From: Anaerolineales bacterium
GTDB taxonomy: Bacteria > Chloroflexota > Anaerolineae > Anaerolineales > Villigracilaceae
NCBI GenBank assembly: GCA_016789365.1
Contig: JAEURH010000010.1
Location: 1 to 50,978, forward strand
Length of the DNA stretch: 50,978 nt
Direction of reading: 5' to 3'
This document shows positions 29,948 through 38,062 of the stretch, one piece after another. Below the pieces are notes generated by a model. That model worked only from the letters and a program-made list of their open reading frames with translations. It was not told the DNA's origin and searched no databases. Made by a program: the position numbers and the translations under genes. Position 1 is the first letter of the stretch. Every line of letters starts with the position of its first letter.

Positions 29948-32494
29948 CTAACTGCTACTCGTTAATTGCTTAAGAATTGCTATGGTTTCGTTTTTTCCAC
30001 CCACGCCATTTTCACCACCAGGTCCCACGCACGATGGACAACCATCTTTACATTCACATTGTATTACCAATTCATACGCACGCGCAATTAACTCATCATG
30101 TATTTCAAAAAGTTTTTGGCTGAAGCCAATACCTGCGGGAACCAAATCATATAAAATGACTGATGGCTGACCGTTGGCAACTGACCATGCAGGGTCTGTA
30201 TGAATACCTAAATCACGATTATCACACATCAAAAATAACGGCGCGAGATTTCCCAATACAAATCCCAAACCAGCCAGCCCACTTCGCATGCGTACATTTT
30301 GTTCCACCTTATGATGACAACTATGACAAAGCGTTGTTAAATTTTCTAAACGATTTGCTTCTTCAATAGATGTGAATGCGCGAAATGGAGTTTTGTGATG
30401 TACATCATGTTGGCGATTAATTTCTTTCGCGCCGCATACCTGACATGCAAATTGGTCTCTGGTTCTGACAGATTCTCTTATCTTTTGCCAGTTTGGTCCA
30501 TAATCATTTGGGTCATTAGTCCAAACCCCAGATTCTCTTAAGTGATTTAATGTTTGTTCAGATAAAGTTAGCCAATATCCTGTGGTTTGTAATTCGGATG
30601 GTGGTAAATCTAACGGTTCTTGACCAAGGTTTTCATTTGTAAACCATCTTAACTTTTTGAATCCAATAACTTGTGTTGTAACTTGAATTTCGCCATATCC
30701 TACTTCTCCCCCTCTCCTCTCAGGAGAGGGGCTAGGGGTGAGGTCAGATAAAACTTGAATTTCAGATTGTTGTTGGGCTTCAGTGTAATAATCCAAACCA
30801 ACGGGCACAAGTTGAGCATGATGATTTTCGAGATTTAATTCTTGCACAAAATATTGTTGTGCTTCGTGCATGTAAATCGCGCCAGGATGAATCATCCAAT
30901 GTGCAGACTCACCATCTACTGTTCCGATGGTGATAGGTTTGCCATCTGAATCAGTTGAAGTCAAAACAAAACTTTGTGGCGATGCAGACCTCAATGAAAT
31001 ATTTGCGGCGGGATATTGGTCTTTCATCCAATAATATTTTTCATTAGATAAATGCGATTCTTGATTCGAAACCAAAAATTGTAAATATTCTTCAATCAAT
31101 TCCCAAGATAATGAGCCAAAAGATTCTTGCCTTTGAAATGGCAATTCAAACATGGCACATCTTAAATGCTCTAACAAAATTAACAAATGGTTTGGATTGA
31201 CCAATGCTTGTTCAGGAGAACGTCCAAAAAAATATTCGGGATGATGTGCAAGGAATTGGTCTAATGGGTTTGGTGATGCAACCAAAACTGAAACCGCTGG
31301 GTCATCTCCACGACCTGCTCTACCTGCTTGTTGCCTTGCGCTGGCAATCGTGCCAGGATAGCCAACTAAAATTGCCGCGCCGAGTCCACCAATATCAATG
31401 CCTAATTCAAGAGCAGTAGTTGCTACAACTGTTTTGACACTTCCATCTCGTAAACCTTGTTCTATTTCTCTTCGTTGCGTTGGGAGATAACCAGAACGAT
31501 AGCCTCTTATTTGGGAATTCGTAATTCGTGATTCGTAATTCGTGATTAATGATTGAAGGTTTGTTAATAGGATTTCAACGGTTCGTCTTGTACGGGCAAA
31601 TACAACGGATTGAATATTGTGTTTGAGTAAATCAATAGATAATCTGACACTTTCAAGTATGGCACTTTTTCTTAATCCCAAACTTGCATCGGTAACTGGT
31701 GGATTGTAAATAATGAAATGACGCTCGCCTTTGGATGAACCATCATTGTCAATTAATTCAACAGGCTCTTCGATTAATTTCTCTGCTAATTCTTTTGGGT
31801 TGCCAATCGTTGCAGATGCCAAAATGAATTGTGGATTTGCCCCATAAAATTTTGCCACACGTTTGAGTCTGCGAATCACATTGGCAACATGTGAACCAAA
31901 GACTCCGCGATAGGTATGCGCTTCGTCTATGACTATGAATTTTAGGTTTGCAAAAAATTCATTCCAGTTGGCGTGGTGTGGAAGAATGCCCGTATGAAGC
32001 ATATCGGGATTGGATAAAACAATATTTGCGTTTTTGCGAATGGAAGAACGTTGATTCTGCGGCGTATCACCGTCATAAATGGATGCGTAATTCGTAATTC
32101 GTAATTCTTGTTTACCGATTACCGATAACAGATTACTGATTACTGACAATTGGTCTTGTGCAAGGGCTTTGGTTGGGAATAAATATAAAGCACGCGTTTG
32201 ATTGTTGTTGATGATTGAAGATAAAACGGGTAAGTTGTACGATAAAGTTTTTCCGCTGGCTGTGCTTGTGGATAAAATTATATTTTTATTTTGTTGCACA
32301 TGAGTCCATGCGGCATGTTGGTGGGAGTAAAGAGAATTAATTCCCAGCGAAGATAAGGCTTCTCGGAGAGAAACAGGTATCAGGTCAGGGATTGGAAGCG
32401 TTTGTGATGGGCGTGGTGGAGTCGTTTTCCATGCCGAAATGTTGGGGTATGTATCTGAATCTTGTTTCCAAAAATTTAATAAATTGGAAATCAT
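29948..32494 (-). CDS. DEAD/DEAH-box helicase (DUF1998 type) with an inserted HNH domain
   Basis: 848 residues. The helicase core has Walker A STASGKT (77-83), DEAH (190-193), SAT (227-229), and QQAGRAGRGDD motif VI (388-398). The C-terminal zinc zone has Cys813, Cys815, Cys819 and Cys822 (CKDGCPSCVGP), as in MrfA/YprA and Hrq1-type repair helicases. Inside the C-terminal region, residues about 668-732 form an HNH domain: CQVC (684-687), DVHHKTPF (697-704), NLTTLCHSCHHK (718-729). A helicase with a built-in nuclease would unwind and cut DNA, which is inference. Three in-frame repeat-derived segments occur at about 118-136, 313-331 and 583-601. It follows the flippase-like gene by 3 bp. Start ATG at 32494. 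Confidence 0.9.
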   Translation of the reverse strand: MISNLLNFWKQDSDTYPNISAWKTTPPRPSQTLPIPDLIPVSLREALSSLGINSLYSHQHAAWTHVQQNKNIILSTSTASGKTLSYNLPVLSSIINNNQTRALYLFPTKALAQDQLSVISNLLSVIGKQELRITNYASIYDGDTPQNQRSSIRKNANIVLSNPDMLHTGILPHHANWNEFFANLKFIVIDEAHTYRGVFGSHVANVIRRLKRVAKFYGANPQFILASATIGNPKELAEKLIEEPVELIDNDGSSKGERHFIIYNPPVTDASLGLRKSAILESVRLSIDLLKHNIQSVVFARTRRTVEILLTNLQSLITNYESRITNSQIRGYRSGYLPTQRREIEQGLRDGSVKTVVATTALELGIDIGGLGAAILVGYPGTIASARQQAGRAGRGDDPAVSVLVASPNPLDQFLAHHPEYFFGRSPEQALVNPNHLLILLEHLRCAMFELPFQRQESFGSLSWELIEEYLQFLVSNQESHLSNEKYYWMKDQYPAANISLRSASPQSFVLTSTDSDGKPITIGTVDGESAHWMIHPGAIYMHEAQQYFVQELNLENHHAQLVPVGLDYYTEAQQQSEIQVLSDLTPSPSPERRGGEVGYGEIQVTTQVIGFKKLRWFTNENLGQEPLDLPPSELQTTGYWLTLSEQTLNHLRESGVWTNDPNDYGPNWQKIRESVRTRDQFACQVCGAKEINRQHDVHHKTPFRAFTSIEEANRLENLTTLCHSCHHKVEQNVRMRSGLAGLGFVLGNLAPLFLMCDNRDLGIHTDPAWSVANGQPSVILYDLVPAGIGFSQKLFEIHDELIARAYELVIQCECKDGCPSCVGPGGENGVGGKNETIAILKQLTSSS
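30703..30742. repeat. Family D palindrome inside the helicase gene
   Basis: CTTCTCCCCCTCTCCTCTCA with GGAGAGGGGCTAGGGGTGAGG; the CCCCTCTCC and GGAGAGGGG arms pair. It is translated in frame as residues about 583-601 (Pro/Ser then Arg/Gly/Glu rich), just before the HNH-containing region. Confidence 0.85.
31510..31545. repeat. ATTCGTAATT tandem repeat inside the helicase gene
   Basis: Alternating ATTCGTAATTCGTGATT units, translated in frame as residues about 313-331 (Ile-Thr-Asn-Tyr rich) in the second RecA-like domain. Confidence 0.8.
32090..32150. repeat. ATTCGTAATT / ATTACTGATTAC repeat inside the helicase gene
   Basis: Three GTAATTC units followed by ATTACCGATAACAGATTACTGATTACTGAC, translated in frame as residues about 116-138 in the first RecA-like domain, between motifs Ia and II. 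Confidence 0.8.
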
Positions 32495-32497
32495 GAA

Positions 32498-33493
32498 TTA
32501 TGAATCTTGATGCAAGGTGCGGAATGCCCACGCACCAACTGCAAGTGGAAACCAAAATGTGACAGCACGATACATTAACGTGATGACGACTGCTTGACTC
32601 CAATTGACGTTTAATGAAGTGAGTGCAATGGGCATAATGCCTTCTACAATGCCAATGCCTGAGGGTGTGGGCGAAACGATTAAGAAAAGATATGCCATTG
32701 AAAAACCAGCAATGATTGTGCCTGCCGAAAATGGAACTTCGAATGACATAAATGAGCAAACCAAAATGAGCATGAGCAGACCTTTATCTAGTATGCCCCA
32801 TAGAATTGGTCTGATTAGGCTGGATGGTTTTTCGGTTAAACCTGAAAAGCCATCTGAAATTTCGTGCGCGAACTCGTGCGCGCGGGCTTCGCTGAGATAA
32901 TTTTCTTTGCCGAAAAAATTTACAATTCGATTTATGCCTCGAGCGATTTTTGCTAAAAAGTTTCCGAGCTGTTCAGCAGAACGATAGCCAAGATATAAAA
33001 CAAAAGCATAAGCAATTGCAATGACAAATAAAAATAATGAAGCAGAAATTTCGCCTGCATTTAGGTCGTTGCGACGAAAGAGAATAAATAAACCTACTGC
33101 TAAGATAACTAAAAATGCGGCTTGGTCTAATAAAAGAAATAAGGCGGCGGCAACGGTGGCTTTGCCAGTAGGGTGTCCGCGACGGCGTGCTTCGGATGCA
33201 AATAAAGCAACTCCGCCTGCGCCACCTGTGGGTGCAACAATGTTGATAAATGTTGCGGCTGTTGCGATGCGTGTTAATGTAAGAACATTATCGTGAATTC
33301 CTAACAAATGAAAAATGGATTGATACATTCTGCCGGTGGTAATGAACCAAATCAATTGGGTGAGAATCGCCAGCAGAAAGTATCCGAGATGCGCTTTTTG
33401 TAATGTCAGCAGAATTGTTTCAAGTTCGCTGAAACTGAGCGCCACAACAATAACGCCAAGAAATAGGATGATGATGACAAAAATTTTTTTCAT
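32498..33493 (-). CDS. Flippase-like integral membrane protein (YbhN/AglD, LPG synthase-TM family)
   Basis: 331 residues, about eight or nine membrane segments. The stretch AATFINIVAPTGGAGGVALFASEARRRGH (about 79-107) is the conserved signature of the UPF0104/lysylphosphatidylglycerol-synthase membrane family. A second signature near the end reads SPTPSGIGIVEGIMPIAL. Family members move or modify lipids (MprF) or act with glycosyltransferases (AglD). No catalytic LPG domain is attached. It follows the Rrf2 gene by 12 bp. Confidence 0.88.
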   Translation of the reverse strand: MKKIFVIIILFLGVIVVALSFSELETILLTLQKAHLGYFLLAILTQLIWFITTGRMYQSIFHLLGIHDNVLTLTRIATAATFINIVAPTGGAGGVALFASEARRRGHPTGKATVAAALFLLLDQAAFLVILAVGLFILFRRNDLNAGEISASLFLFVIAIAYAFVLYLGYRSAEQLGNFLAKIARGINRIVNFFGKENYLSEARAHEFAHEISDGFSGLTEKPSSLIRPILWGILDKGLLMLILVCSFMSFEVPFSAGTIIAGFSMAYLFLIVSPTPSGIGIVEGIMPIALTSLNVNWSQAVVITLMYRAVTFWFPLAVGAWAFRTLHQDS

Positions 33494-33505
33494 AACCCTA
33501 TCTAA

Positions 33506-33907
33506 TTATGCTACATCGGCAATGGTGGTTTTTTCTAACTTGTTAGATACATGGTCGCGGATGTCTTTGAAGACTTTAGTCAAGCGCTTCTCTTTTTCGA
33601 TGGGAGTTGATTCATAAAAATTTTCACTGACAGATTCAGTGGGGGCGAGTGCACCATCAAAGAGACGAATCACTTCCGCAAGGGAAATTTGATTCGGTTT
33701 TTTGGCAAGTTGATACCCGCCTTTTTGACCTTTAGCACTACGTAAAAAGTGCGCGCGTTTTAACGCGAGCATGAGTTGTTCTAAAAATTTAGGTGGAATG
33801 GATTGTGCCTTTGCAATTGTGTCAATGGAAATGAAGCCTTCGTCTTGATGGCGGGCAAGGTAGATGAGGGCAAGCAATCCGTATTCACTGCGGGTGGTAA
33901 GTTTCAT
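33506..33907 (-). CDS. Rrf2-family transcriptional regulator
   Basis: 133 residues. It opens MKLTTRSEYGLLALIYLARH with the winged helix; the helix-turn-helix SIDTIAKAQSIPPKFLEQLMLALKRAHFLRSAKGQKGGYQLAKKP follows and is highly typical. IscR- and NsrR-type members hold an Fe-S cluster through three Cys near residues 90-110; here that region (APTESVSENFYESTP) has none, so cluster sensing is unlikely. It heads the flippase-helicase-chrA-MFS minus-strand gene run and diverges from pstS. A near-consensus promoter with a perfect palindrome lies in the shared upstream region and is a candidate target. Own promoter candidate: TTTACA then TACAAT with a 16-bp spacer on the minus strand near 33930-33960. 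Confidence 0.9.
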   Translation of the reverse strand: MKLTTRSEYGLLALIYLARHQDEGFISIDTIAKAQSIPPKFLEQLMLALKRAHFLRSAKGQKGGYQLAKKPNQISLAEVIRLFDGALAPTESVSENFYESTPIEKEKRLTKVFKDIRDHVSNKLEKTTIADVA

Positions 33908-33977
33908 TTCTGATTTATCCTATTGGTTGTATATTGTAACTCACCTTAAATACCTGTAAAACGATAAATTTCGCCCC

Positions 33978-34006
33978 TTGACATAATTCAGTCGCTGAAT
34001 TATGAT
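33978..34006 (+). promoter_or_regulatory. pst promoter with palindromic operator in its spacer
   Basis: TTGACA (33978-33983), 17 bp, TATGAT (34001-34006), close to consensus and pointing at pstS. A perfect inverted repeat CATAATTCAG-TCG-CTGAATTATG (33982-34004) fills the spacer and both box edges. A dimeric regulator bound here would block RNA polymerase. Confidence 0.8.
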
Positions 34007-34123
34007 TTTACAAATAATACCTATTGACTTACTAGGAATTAAAAGAAAAGAATAAGCGCTTATTTTTTTACTTTGAAAGCCTACTAATGTAATAGGATTT
34101 ATATAATAAAATAGGAGTTAATA

Positions 34124-35152
34124 ATGAAGAAACAATCCCTAACCATTTTTTCAATTCTGGTTGTCCTATCCATAGTGCTTGTTGCATGTGGGTCTGCCAC
34201 TCCAGAACCAACTGAGGCACCTGTTGCCACAGAAACTTCCGCTACAGAAGCCCCTGCTACCGAAGCCGCTCCAACTGTAGAACCGCTCAGCGGAACTATT
34301 TCCGTCTCCGGTGCTTTTGCTTTGTACCCCATGATGACCGTTTGGGCTGATGAATTTAGCAAGATTCACCCTGGTGTTACCTTTGATGTGCAAGGTGGTG
34401 GCGCAGGCAAAGGTATGACCGACACCATTGCCGGTGCAGTAGATATCGGTATGATTTCTCGAACAATTCGCGAGGAAGAAACTGCTCAGGGCATCTTCTG
34501 GGTATCGGTCACGAAAGATGCGGTTTTTCCAATCATCAATTCAGAAAACCCTGTTGCCGCTCAAATTCTTGAAAAAGGTATTTCGCAAGAAGTCTTCAAT
34601 AAAATTTACATCACAGGCGAAATTACCACTTGGGGCGAAGTTGTTGGCGACCCAACAAACACAGACCAAATCAATGTCTTTACTCGTTCAGATGCTTCCG
34701 GTGCGGCAGAACAATGGTCAAAATATACCGGCGGCGAAGCACAAGATGATTTGTTAGGTATTGGCGTAAATGGTGAGCCTGCTATGTTGGATACGGTTCT
34801 CAAAGACCCGCTTGGCATTGGTTTTGGTAACTTAAACAGTATCTTTGATTTGAGCAGTGGCAACCTTGTGCCGGGCATCGTCATTCCACCATTGGACATT
34901 AATGAAAACGGTGTAGCCGACCCAGAAGAAATTTATACCGTCAAAGAAGATGCCTTTGGTGCAGTTGCTGAAGGAACTTATCCTTCTCCTCCAGCCCGTT
35001 TTGAAAACCTCGCCACACTTGGCAAGCCCGAAGGTCTTACTTTGGCTTTCATTGAATGGATTTTGACCGATGGTCAGGAATTTCTTGAGCCTGCTGGATT
35101 TGTAAAACTTACGCCAGCACAACAAGCTGAATCATTGGAAAAGTTGAAGTAA
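34124..35152 (+). CDS. pstS: Phosphate ABC transporter substrate-binding lipoprotein PstS
   Basis: 342 residues. A signal peptide with lipobox ends at Cys22 (LVACG), then a Thr/Glu/Pro/Ala linker (27-55). The binding domain starts SGTISVSGAFALYPMMTVWADEF, and VQGGGAGKGM is the phosphate-binding loop region; TRSDASGAAEQW follows. These correspond to PstS-type phosphate-binding proteins. An EF-hand-like loop DINENGVADPEE (about 259-270) is unusual in the family. GGAG lies before the ATG. It leads the pst operon. Confidence 0.93.
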   Translation: MKKQSLTIFSILVVLSIVLVACGSATPEPTEAPVATETSATEAPATEAAPTVEPLSGTISVSGAFALYPMMTVWADEFSKIHPGVTFDVQGGGAGKGMTDTIAGAVDIGMISRTIREEETAQGIFWVSVTKDAVFPIINSENPVAAQILEKGISQEVFNKIYITGEITTWGEVVGDPTNTDQINVFTRSDASGAAEQWSKYTGGEAQDDLLGIGVNGEPAMLDTVLKDPLGIGFGNLNSIFDLSSGNLVPGIVIPPLDINENGVADPEEIYTVKEDAFGAVAEGTYPSPPARFENLATLGKPEGLTLAFIEWILTDGQEFLEPAGFVKLTPAQQAESLEKLK

Positions 35153-35170
35153 GTTCGTTCAATACAATTT

Positions 35171-35228
35171 TTTATCATCAAGCACGAAGTCGCAGAGGGC
35201 TAAGACTTTGAGGCTTCGTGTTTGATAA
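35171..35228. repeat. Hairpin repeat between pstS and pstC
   Basis: TTTATCATCAAGCACGAAG pairs with CTTCGTGTTTGATAAA around a central AGAGGGCTAAGAC stretch. It sits inside the pst operon, where it could stabilise the pstS transcript relative to pstC. Confidence 0.75.
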
Positions 35229-35256
35229 ATTTATATGAGGTTTCCAAAACAAAATT

Positions 35257-36213
35257 ATGGCTGAACTCAACTCAACATTTACAACCACCACAAAAGACCG
35301 ACGTACAAAACAAGATTTTTTAGCAAGCCGAACTTTTTTTGTACTCACAGTCTTCCCCGTTTTGCTAATTGTAATTATTACCGTTGCACTTTTTTTACGT
35401 GCACAACCCATCTTAAGTGAATACCCACTCACTGACTTATTGCTTGGTGAAATTTGGAAGCCCAATCAAGGTTTATTTGGTTTTCGCCCATTTATCCTTG
35501 GCACCATTTGGGTCACAACCGTTGGCGTAATTCTTTCAGTCCCAGCCTCTATACTCACTTCAATCTATCTAGCAGAATATGCCCATGCTCGCACACGCGC
35601 AATTGCAAAACCAATTTTAGATTTGCTCGCCGCGATACCCCCAGTTGTGTACGGCGTGTGGGGATTACTCGCCGTCGTCCCATTTGTAGATGACGTGCTC
35701 GCGCCTCTGGCTGAGGGGAGGCTTGACTCTATATCTATATTTTCAGTTACTCAACCGACAGGGTTTGGTATTCTGGCTGGTGGCATTGTATTAGCAGTGA
35801 TGATTGCACCCTTAATTATTTCTGTCACCTTTGAAGTGTTATCCACAGTTCCAAATGACTTAAGACATGCTTCTCTTGGAGTCGGTGCTACACAATGGCA
35901 GACTATTAGAACTGTTGTATTACCTCAAACATTACCGGGCATCATTGCCGCAGTTGTTTTAGGAGCATCTCGTGCTTTAGGGGAAACAATTGCAGTGCTG
36001 ATGGTTGTTGGCAATGTTCCAAAAGTTCCAACCTCCATATTTGATACAGCCTATCCACTCCCAGCACTAATTGCAAATAACTATGGCGAAATGATGTCCA
36101 TTCCACTATATGATGCGGCTTTGCTTGGTGCGGCATTGGTTTTATTAGTCGTAATTCTAATTTTCAACATTCTCTCAACTTTGGTTTTACAAAGAATGTT
36201 GAGGCGCAAATAA
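35257..36213 (+). CDS. pstC: Phosphate ABC transporter permease PstC
   Basis: 318 residues, six membrane segments in the permease core with the EAA-like loop (DLRHASLGVGATQWQTIRTVVLPQTLPGI, about 206-233). The segment GFRPFILGTIWVTTVGVILSVPASILTSIYLAEYA is typical of PstC. It forms the membrane channel with PstA. The TAA stop shares its A with the pstA ATG. A Pro/Leu/Glu loop at about 147-157 is encoded by a short GC-rich stretch with rarer codons. Confidence 0.93.
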   Translation: MAELNSTFTTTTKDRRTKQDFLASRTFFVLTVFPVLLIVIITVALFLRAQPILSEYPLTDLLLGEIWKPNQGLFGFRPFILGTIWVTTVGVILSVPASILTSIYLAEYAHARTRAIAKPILDLLAAIPPVVYGVWGLLAVVPFVDDVLAPLAEGRLDSISIFSVTQPTGFGILAGGIVLAVMIAPLIISVTFEVLSTVPNDLRHASLGVGATQWQTIRTVVLPQTLPGIIAAVVLGASRALGETIAVLMVVGNVPKVPTSIFDTAYPLPALIANNYGEMMSIPLYDAALLGAALVLLVVILIFNILSTLVLQRMLRRK

Positions 36214-37076
36214 TGAAGAAAAAACATTTTGAACAACGACATCTTGTCGAATTATTTATAAAAACAATCATGCGAATTGCTTTAATCATAGTAGCAAGTT
36301 CGCTTGGTCTAATTTTATGGACAATCATCTCACGCGGACTTCCCTCTTTAACTTGGGATATGGTCACACAAATTCCCAAAGGTGGATATTACATGGGCAA
36401 AGAAGGTGGCATCCTCAATGCCATCATTGGTTCTATTTATTTAGCCAGTGGCGGAACATTGATAGCCATTATTCTAAGCCTGCCAATTGCTTTATACCTC
36501 CAAGCCTATGCACAGGATTCAAAATGGGGTGATTACGTTCGTCTTTCATTAGATGTATTGTGGGGCATTCCATCTATCGTTTATGGTGCTTTTGGTTTTG
36601 CATTAATGATTATGCTTGGGTTGCGTGCCTCTTTAATAGCAGGCATCATCGCTTTAGCATTAGTCGAATTGCCAATTATGACTCGCGCAATGGATGAAGT
36701 TATCCGCCGCATGCCTAAAGATTTAGAACATGCCGCCTTAGCATTAGGTTCTACAAAATTTGAAGTTGCACTAAGGGTTGTAACACGCCAAATGTTGCCG
36801 GGCATTATTACCGGCATTTTGCTTGCCTTTGGTCGCGGCATTGGTGATGCGGCTTCCGTTTTATTCACAGCAGGCTACACAGACCGTATCCCAACTTCAT
36901 TGATGAATCCCACAGCCTCATTACCATTGGCAGTATTCTTTCAATTGGGTTCACCTTATCCCGAAGTTCGTGAACGTGGTTATGCCGCCGCATTGATTTT
37001 GACCATTATCGTTTTATTCGTCAGTTTTGCTTCACGCTGGCTGGCATCAAGATTAAGTAAATATTCAGTTAAGTAA
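36213..37076 (+). CDS. pstA: Phosphate ABC transporter permease PstA
   Basis: 287 residues, six membrane segments. Signature stretches are GGILNAIIGSIYLASGGTLIAIILSLPIALYL, LWGIPSIVYGAFGFAL, and the EAA-like loop DLEHAALALGSTKFEVALRVVTRQMLPGIITG. It pairs with PstC. The start overlaps the pstC stop by one base. Confidence 0.94.
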   Translation: MKKKHFEQRHLVELFIKTIMRIALIIVASSLGLILWTIISRGLPSLTWDMVTQIPKGGYYMGKEGGILNAIIGSIYLASGGTLIAIILSLPIALYLQAYAQDSKWGDYVRLSLDVLWGIPSIVYGAFGFALMIMLGLRASLIAGIIALALVELPIMTRAMDEVIRRMPKDLEHAALALGSTKFEVALRVVTRQMLPGIITGILLAFGRGIGDAASVLFTAGYTDRIPTSLMNPTASLPLAVFFQLGSPYPEVRERGYAAALILTIIVLFVSFASRWLASRLSKYSVK

Positions 37077-37082
37077 CATTCT

Positions 37083-37102
37083 CGTCACTCCTCGCAATGA
37101 CG
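37083..37102. repeat. Family B remnant between pstA and pstB
   Basis: CGTCACTCCTCGCAATGACG: the outer ends of a family B element joined after loss of the centre. It supplies an upstream in-frame ATG for pstB that lacks a good ribosome site. Confidence 0.68.
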
Positions 37103-37120
37103 AAAGAAAAGGAAAAAATT

Positions 37121-37876
37121 ATGGATGCACATATTCAAGTAAAAAATCTTAATGCTTATTATGGTAAGCAACTTGCATTAAAAGATATCAACATTGAAAT
37201 TCCCAAAAATCAAATCACAGTGATTATGGGACCTTCAGGTTGTGGCAAAACAACTTTATTAAAAACGTTCAATCGCTTTTTTGAATTGACTGAAAACACA
37301 CAACTCACTGGTGAAGTGTTAGTAGATGGCGAAAACATTTACAACAAAGATATAGATGTAACCGAAGTTCGCAAAATCGTTGGCTTGCTCGCACAACGTC
37401 CATCACCATTGCCAATGTCAATTTATGATAATGTCGCCTATGGAATGCACATTCATCACATGCGAAAGAACCGTGAAGATTACAAAGACGGAGTCAAACA
37501 TTATCTTGAAATCGCAGGCTTATGGGAAGAAGTCCAGAATCGATTAAATGAACCTGCCACCAGCCTTTCTATCGGACAACAGCAACGCCTCTGTCTCGCA
37601 CGCGGTTTGGCAGTTGAACCCGAAATTATTCTTGGCGACGAACCCACTTCTGCACTTGACCCTATCTCTTCGCAACACATTGAAAGCCGTTTACTAGATT
37701 TGAAAAAACAATACACGACTATTATTGTGACACACACACTTCGTCAAGCCAAACGCCTAGCGGATTATGTCATCTTCATGTACTTAGGTGAATTAATAGA
37801 AGCAGGTCCAGCCAAAGAAATATTTTCTAATCCGAAACATGAAAGAACAAAACAATATCTTGAAGGTTTATTCTAA
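37121..37876 (+). CDS. pstB: Phosphate ABC transporter ATPase PstB
   Basis: 251 residues from the ATG at 37121, which has AAAGGA at 7-nt spacing; an ATG at 37097 lies in repeat-derived sequence. Walker A GPSGCGKTT, Q-loop LLAQRPSPLPMSIYDNVAYG (PstB-like), signature LSIGQQQRLCLARG, Walker B ILGDEPTSALDP and the switch His in THTLRQAKR. The signature normally reads LSGGQ and the residue before the Walker B Asp is normally hydrophobic, so both motifs deviate slightly. It energises PstCA. phoU, often next, is absent. Confidence 0.92.
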   Translation: MDAHIQVKNLNAYYGKQLALKDINIEIPKNQITVIMGPSGCGKTTLLKTFNRFFELTENTQLTGEVLVDGENIYNKDIDVTEVRKIVGLLAQRPSPLPMSIYDNVAYGMHIHHMRKNREDYKDGVKHYLEIAGLWEEVQNRLNEPATSLSIGQQQRLCLARGLAVEPEIILGDEPTSALDPISSQHIESRLLDLKKQYTTIIVTHTLRQAKRLADYVIFMYLGELIEAGPAKEIFSNPKHERTKQYLEGLF

Positions 37877-37882
37877 AATCAA

Positions 37883-37941
37883 GTAGGGACACAGCGGGTC
37901 AATTCACAATTTTGACCATAATTGTTTTGCTGTGTCCCTAC
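37883..37941. repeat. Inverted repeat (GTAGGGACACAGC) downstream of pstB
   Basis: Perfect 13-bp arms GTAGGGACACAGC (37883-37895) and GCTGTGTCCCTAC (37929-37941) around an AT-rich centre. It follows the pst operon and may double as a terminator. Confidence 0.82.
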
Positions 37942-37954
37942 AATTCATAGCAGG

Positions 37955-38045
37955 TATAATTGTTTCTGTTGAACACACTTGTGTTCTTCCCGATTGTAGT
38001 GACTCTCCCGAAATTGGCATAATCGAGAAAGTTGAATCTTAATTT
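37955..38045 (+). promoter_or_regulatory. Structured leader of tauE-like gene
   Basis: TATAAT (37955-37960) is followed 10 bp later by GAACACA-CT-TGTGTTC (37971-37986), a 16-bp near-perfect palindrome at the expected transcript start. A CGATT/AATCG pair (37991-37995 and 38021-38025) encloses further sequence. A GAGAAGGG site precedes the ATG. No known riboswitch class was recognised. Confidence 0.5.
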
Positions 38046-38062
38046 GAGAAGGGCACATCTTC

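Noticed and set aside
35697-35735. Possible repeat insertion in pstC
   Set aside because: The GC-rich stretch with rarer codons has only a weak hairpin and no matching copy elsewhere in the window.
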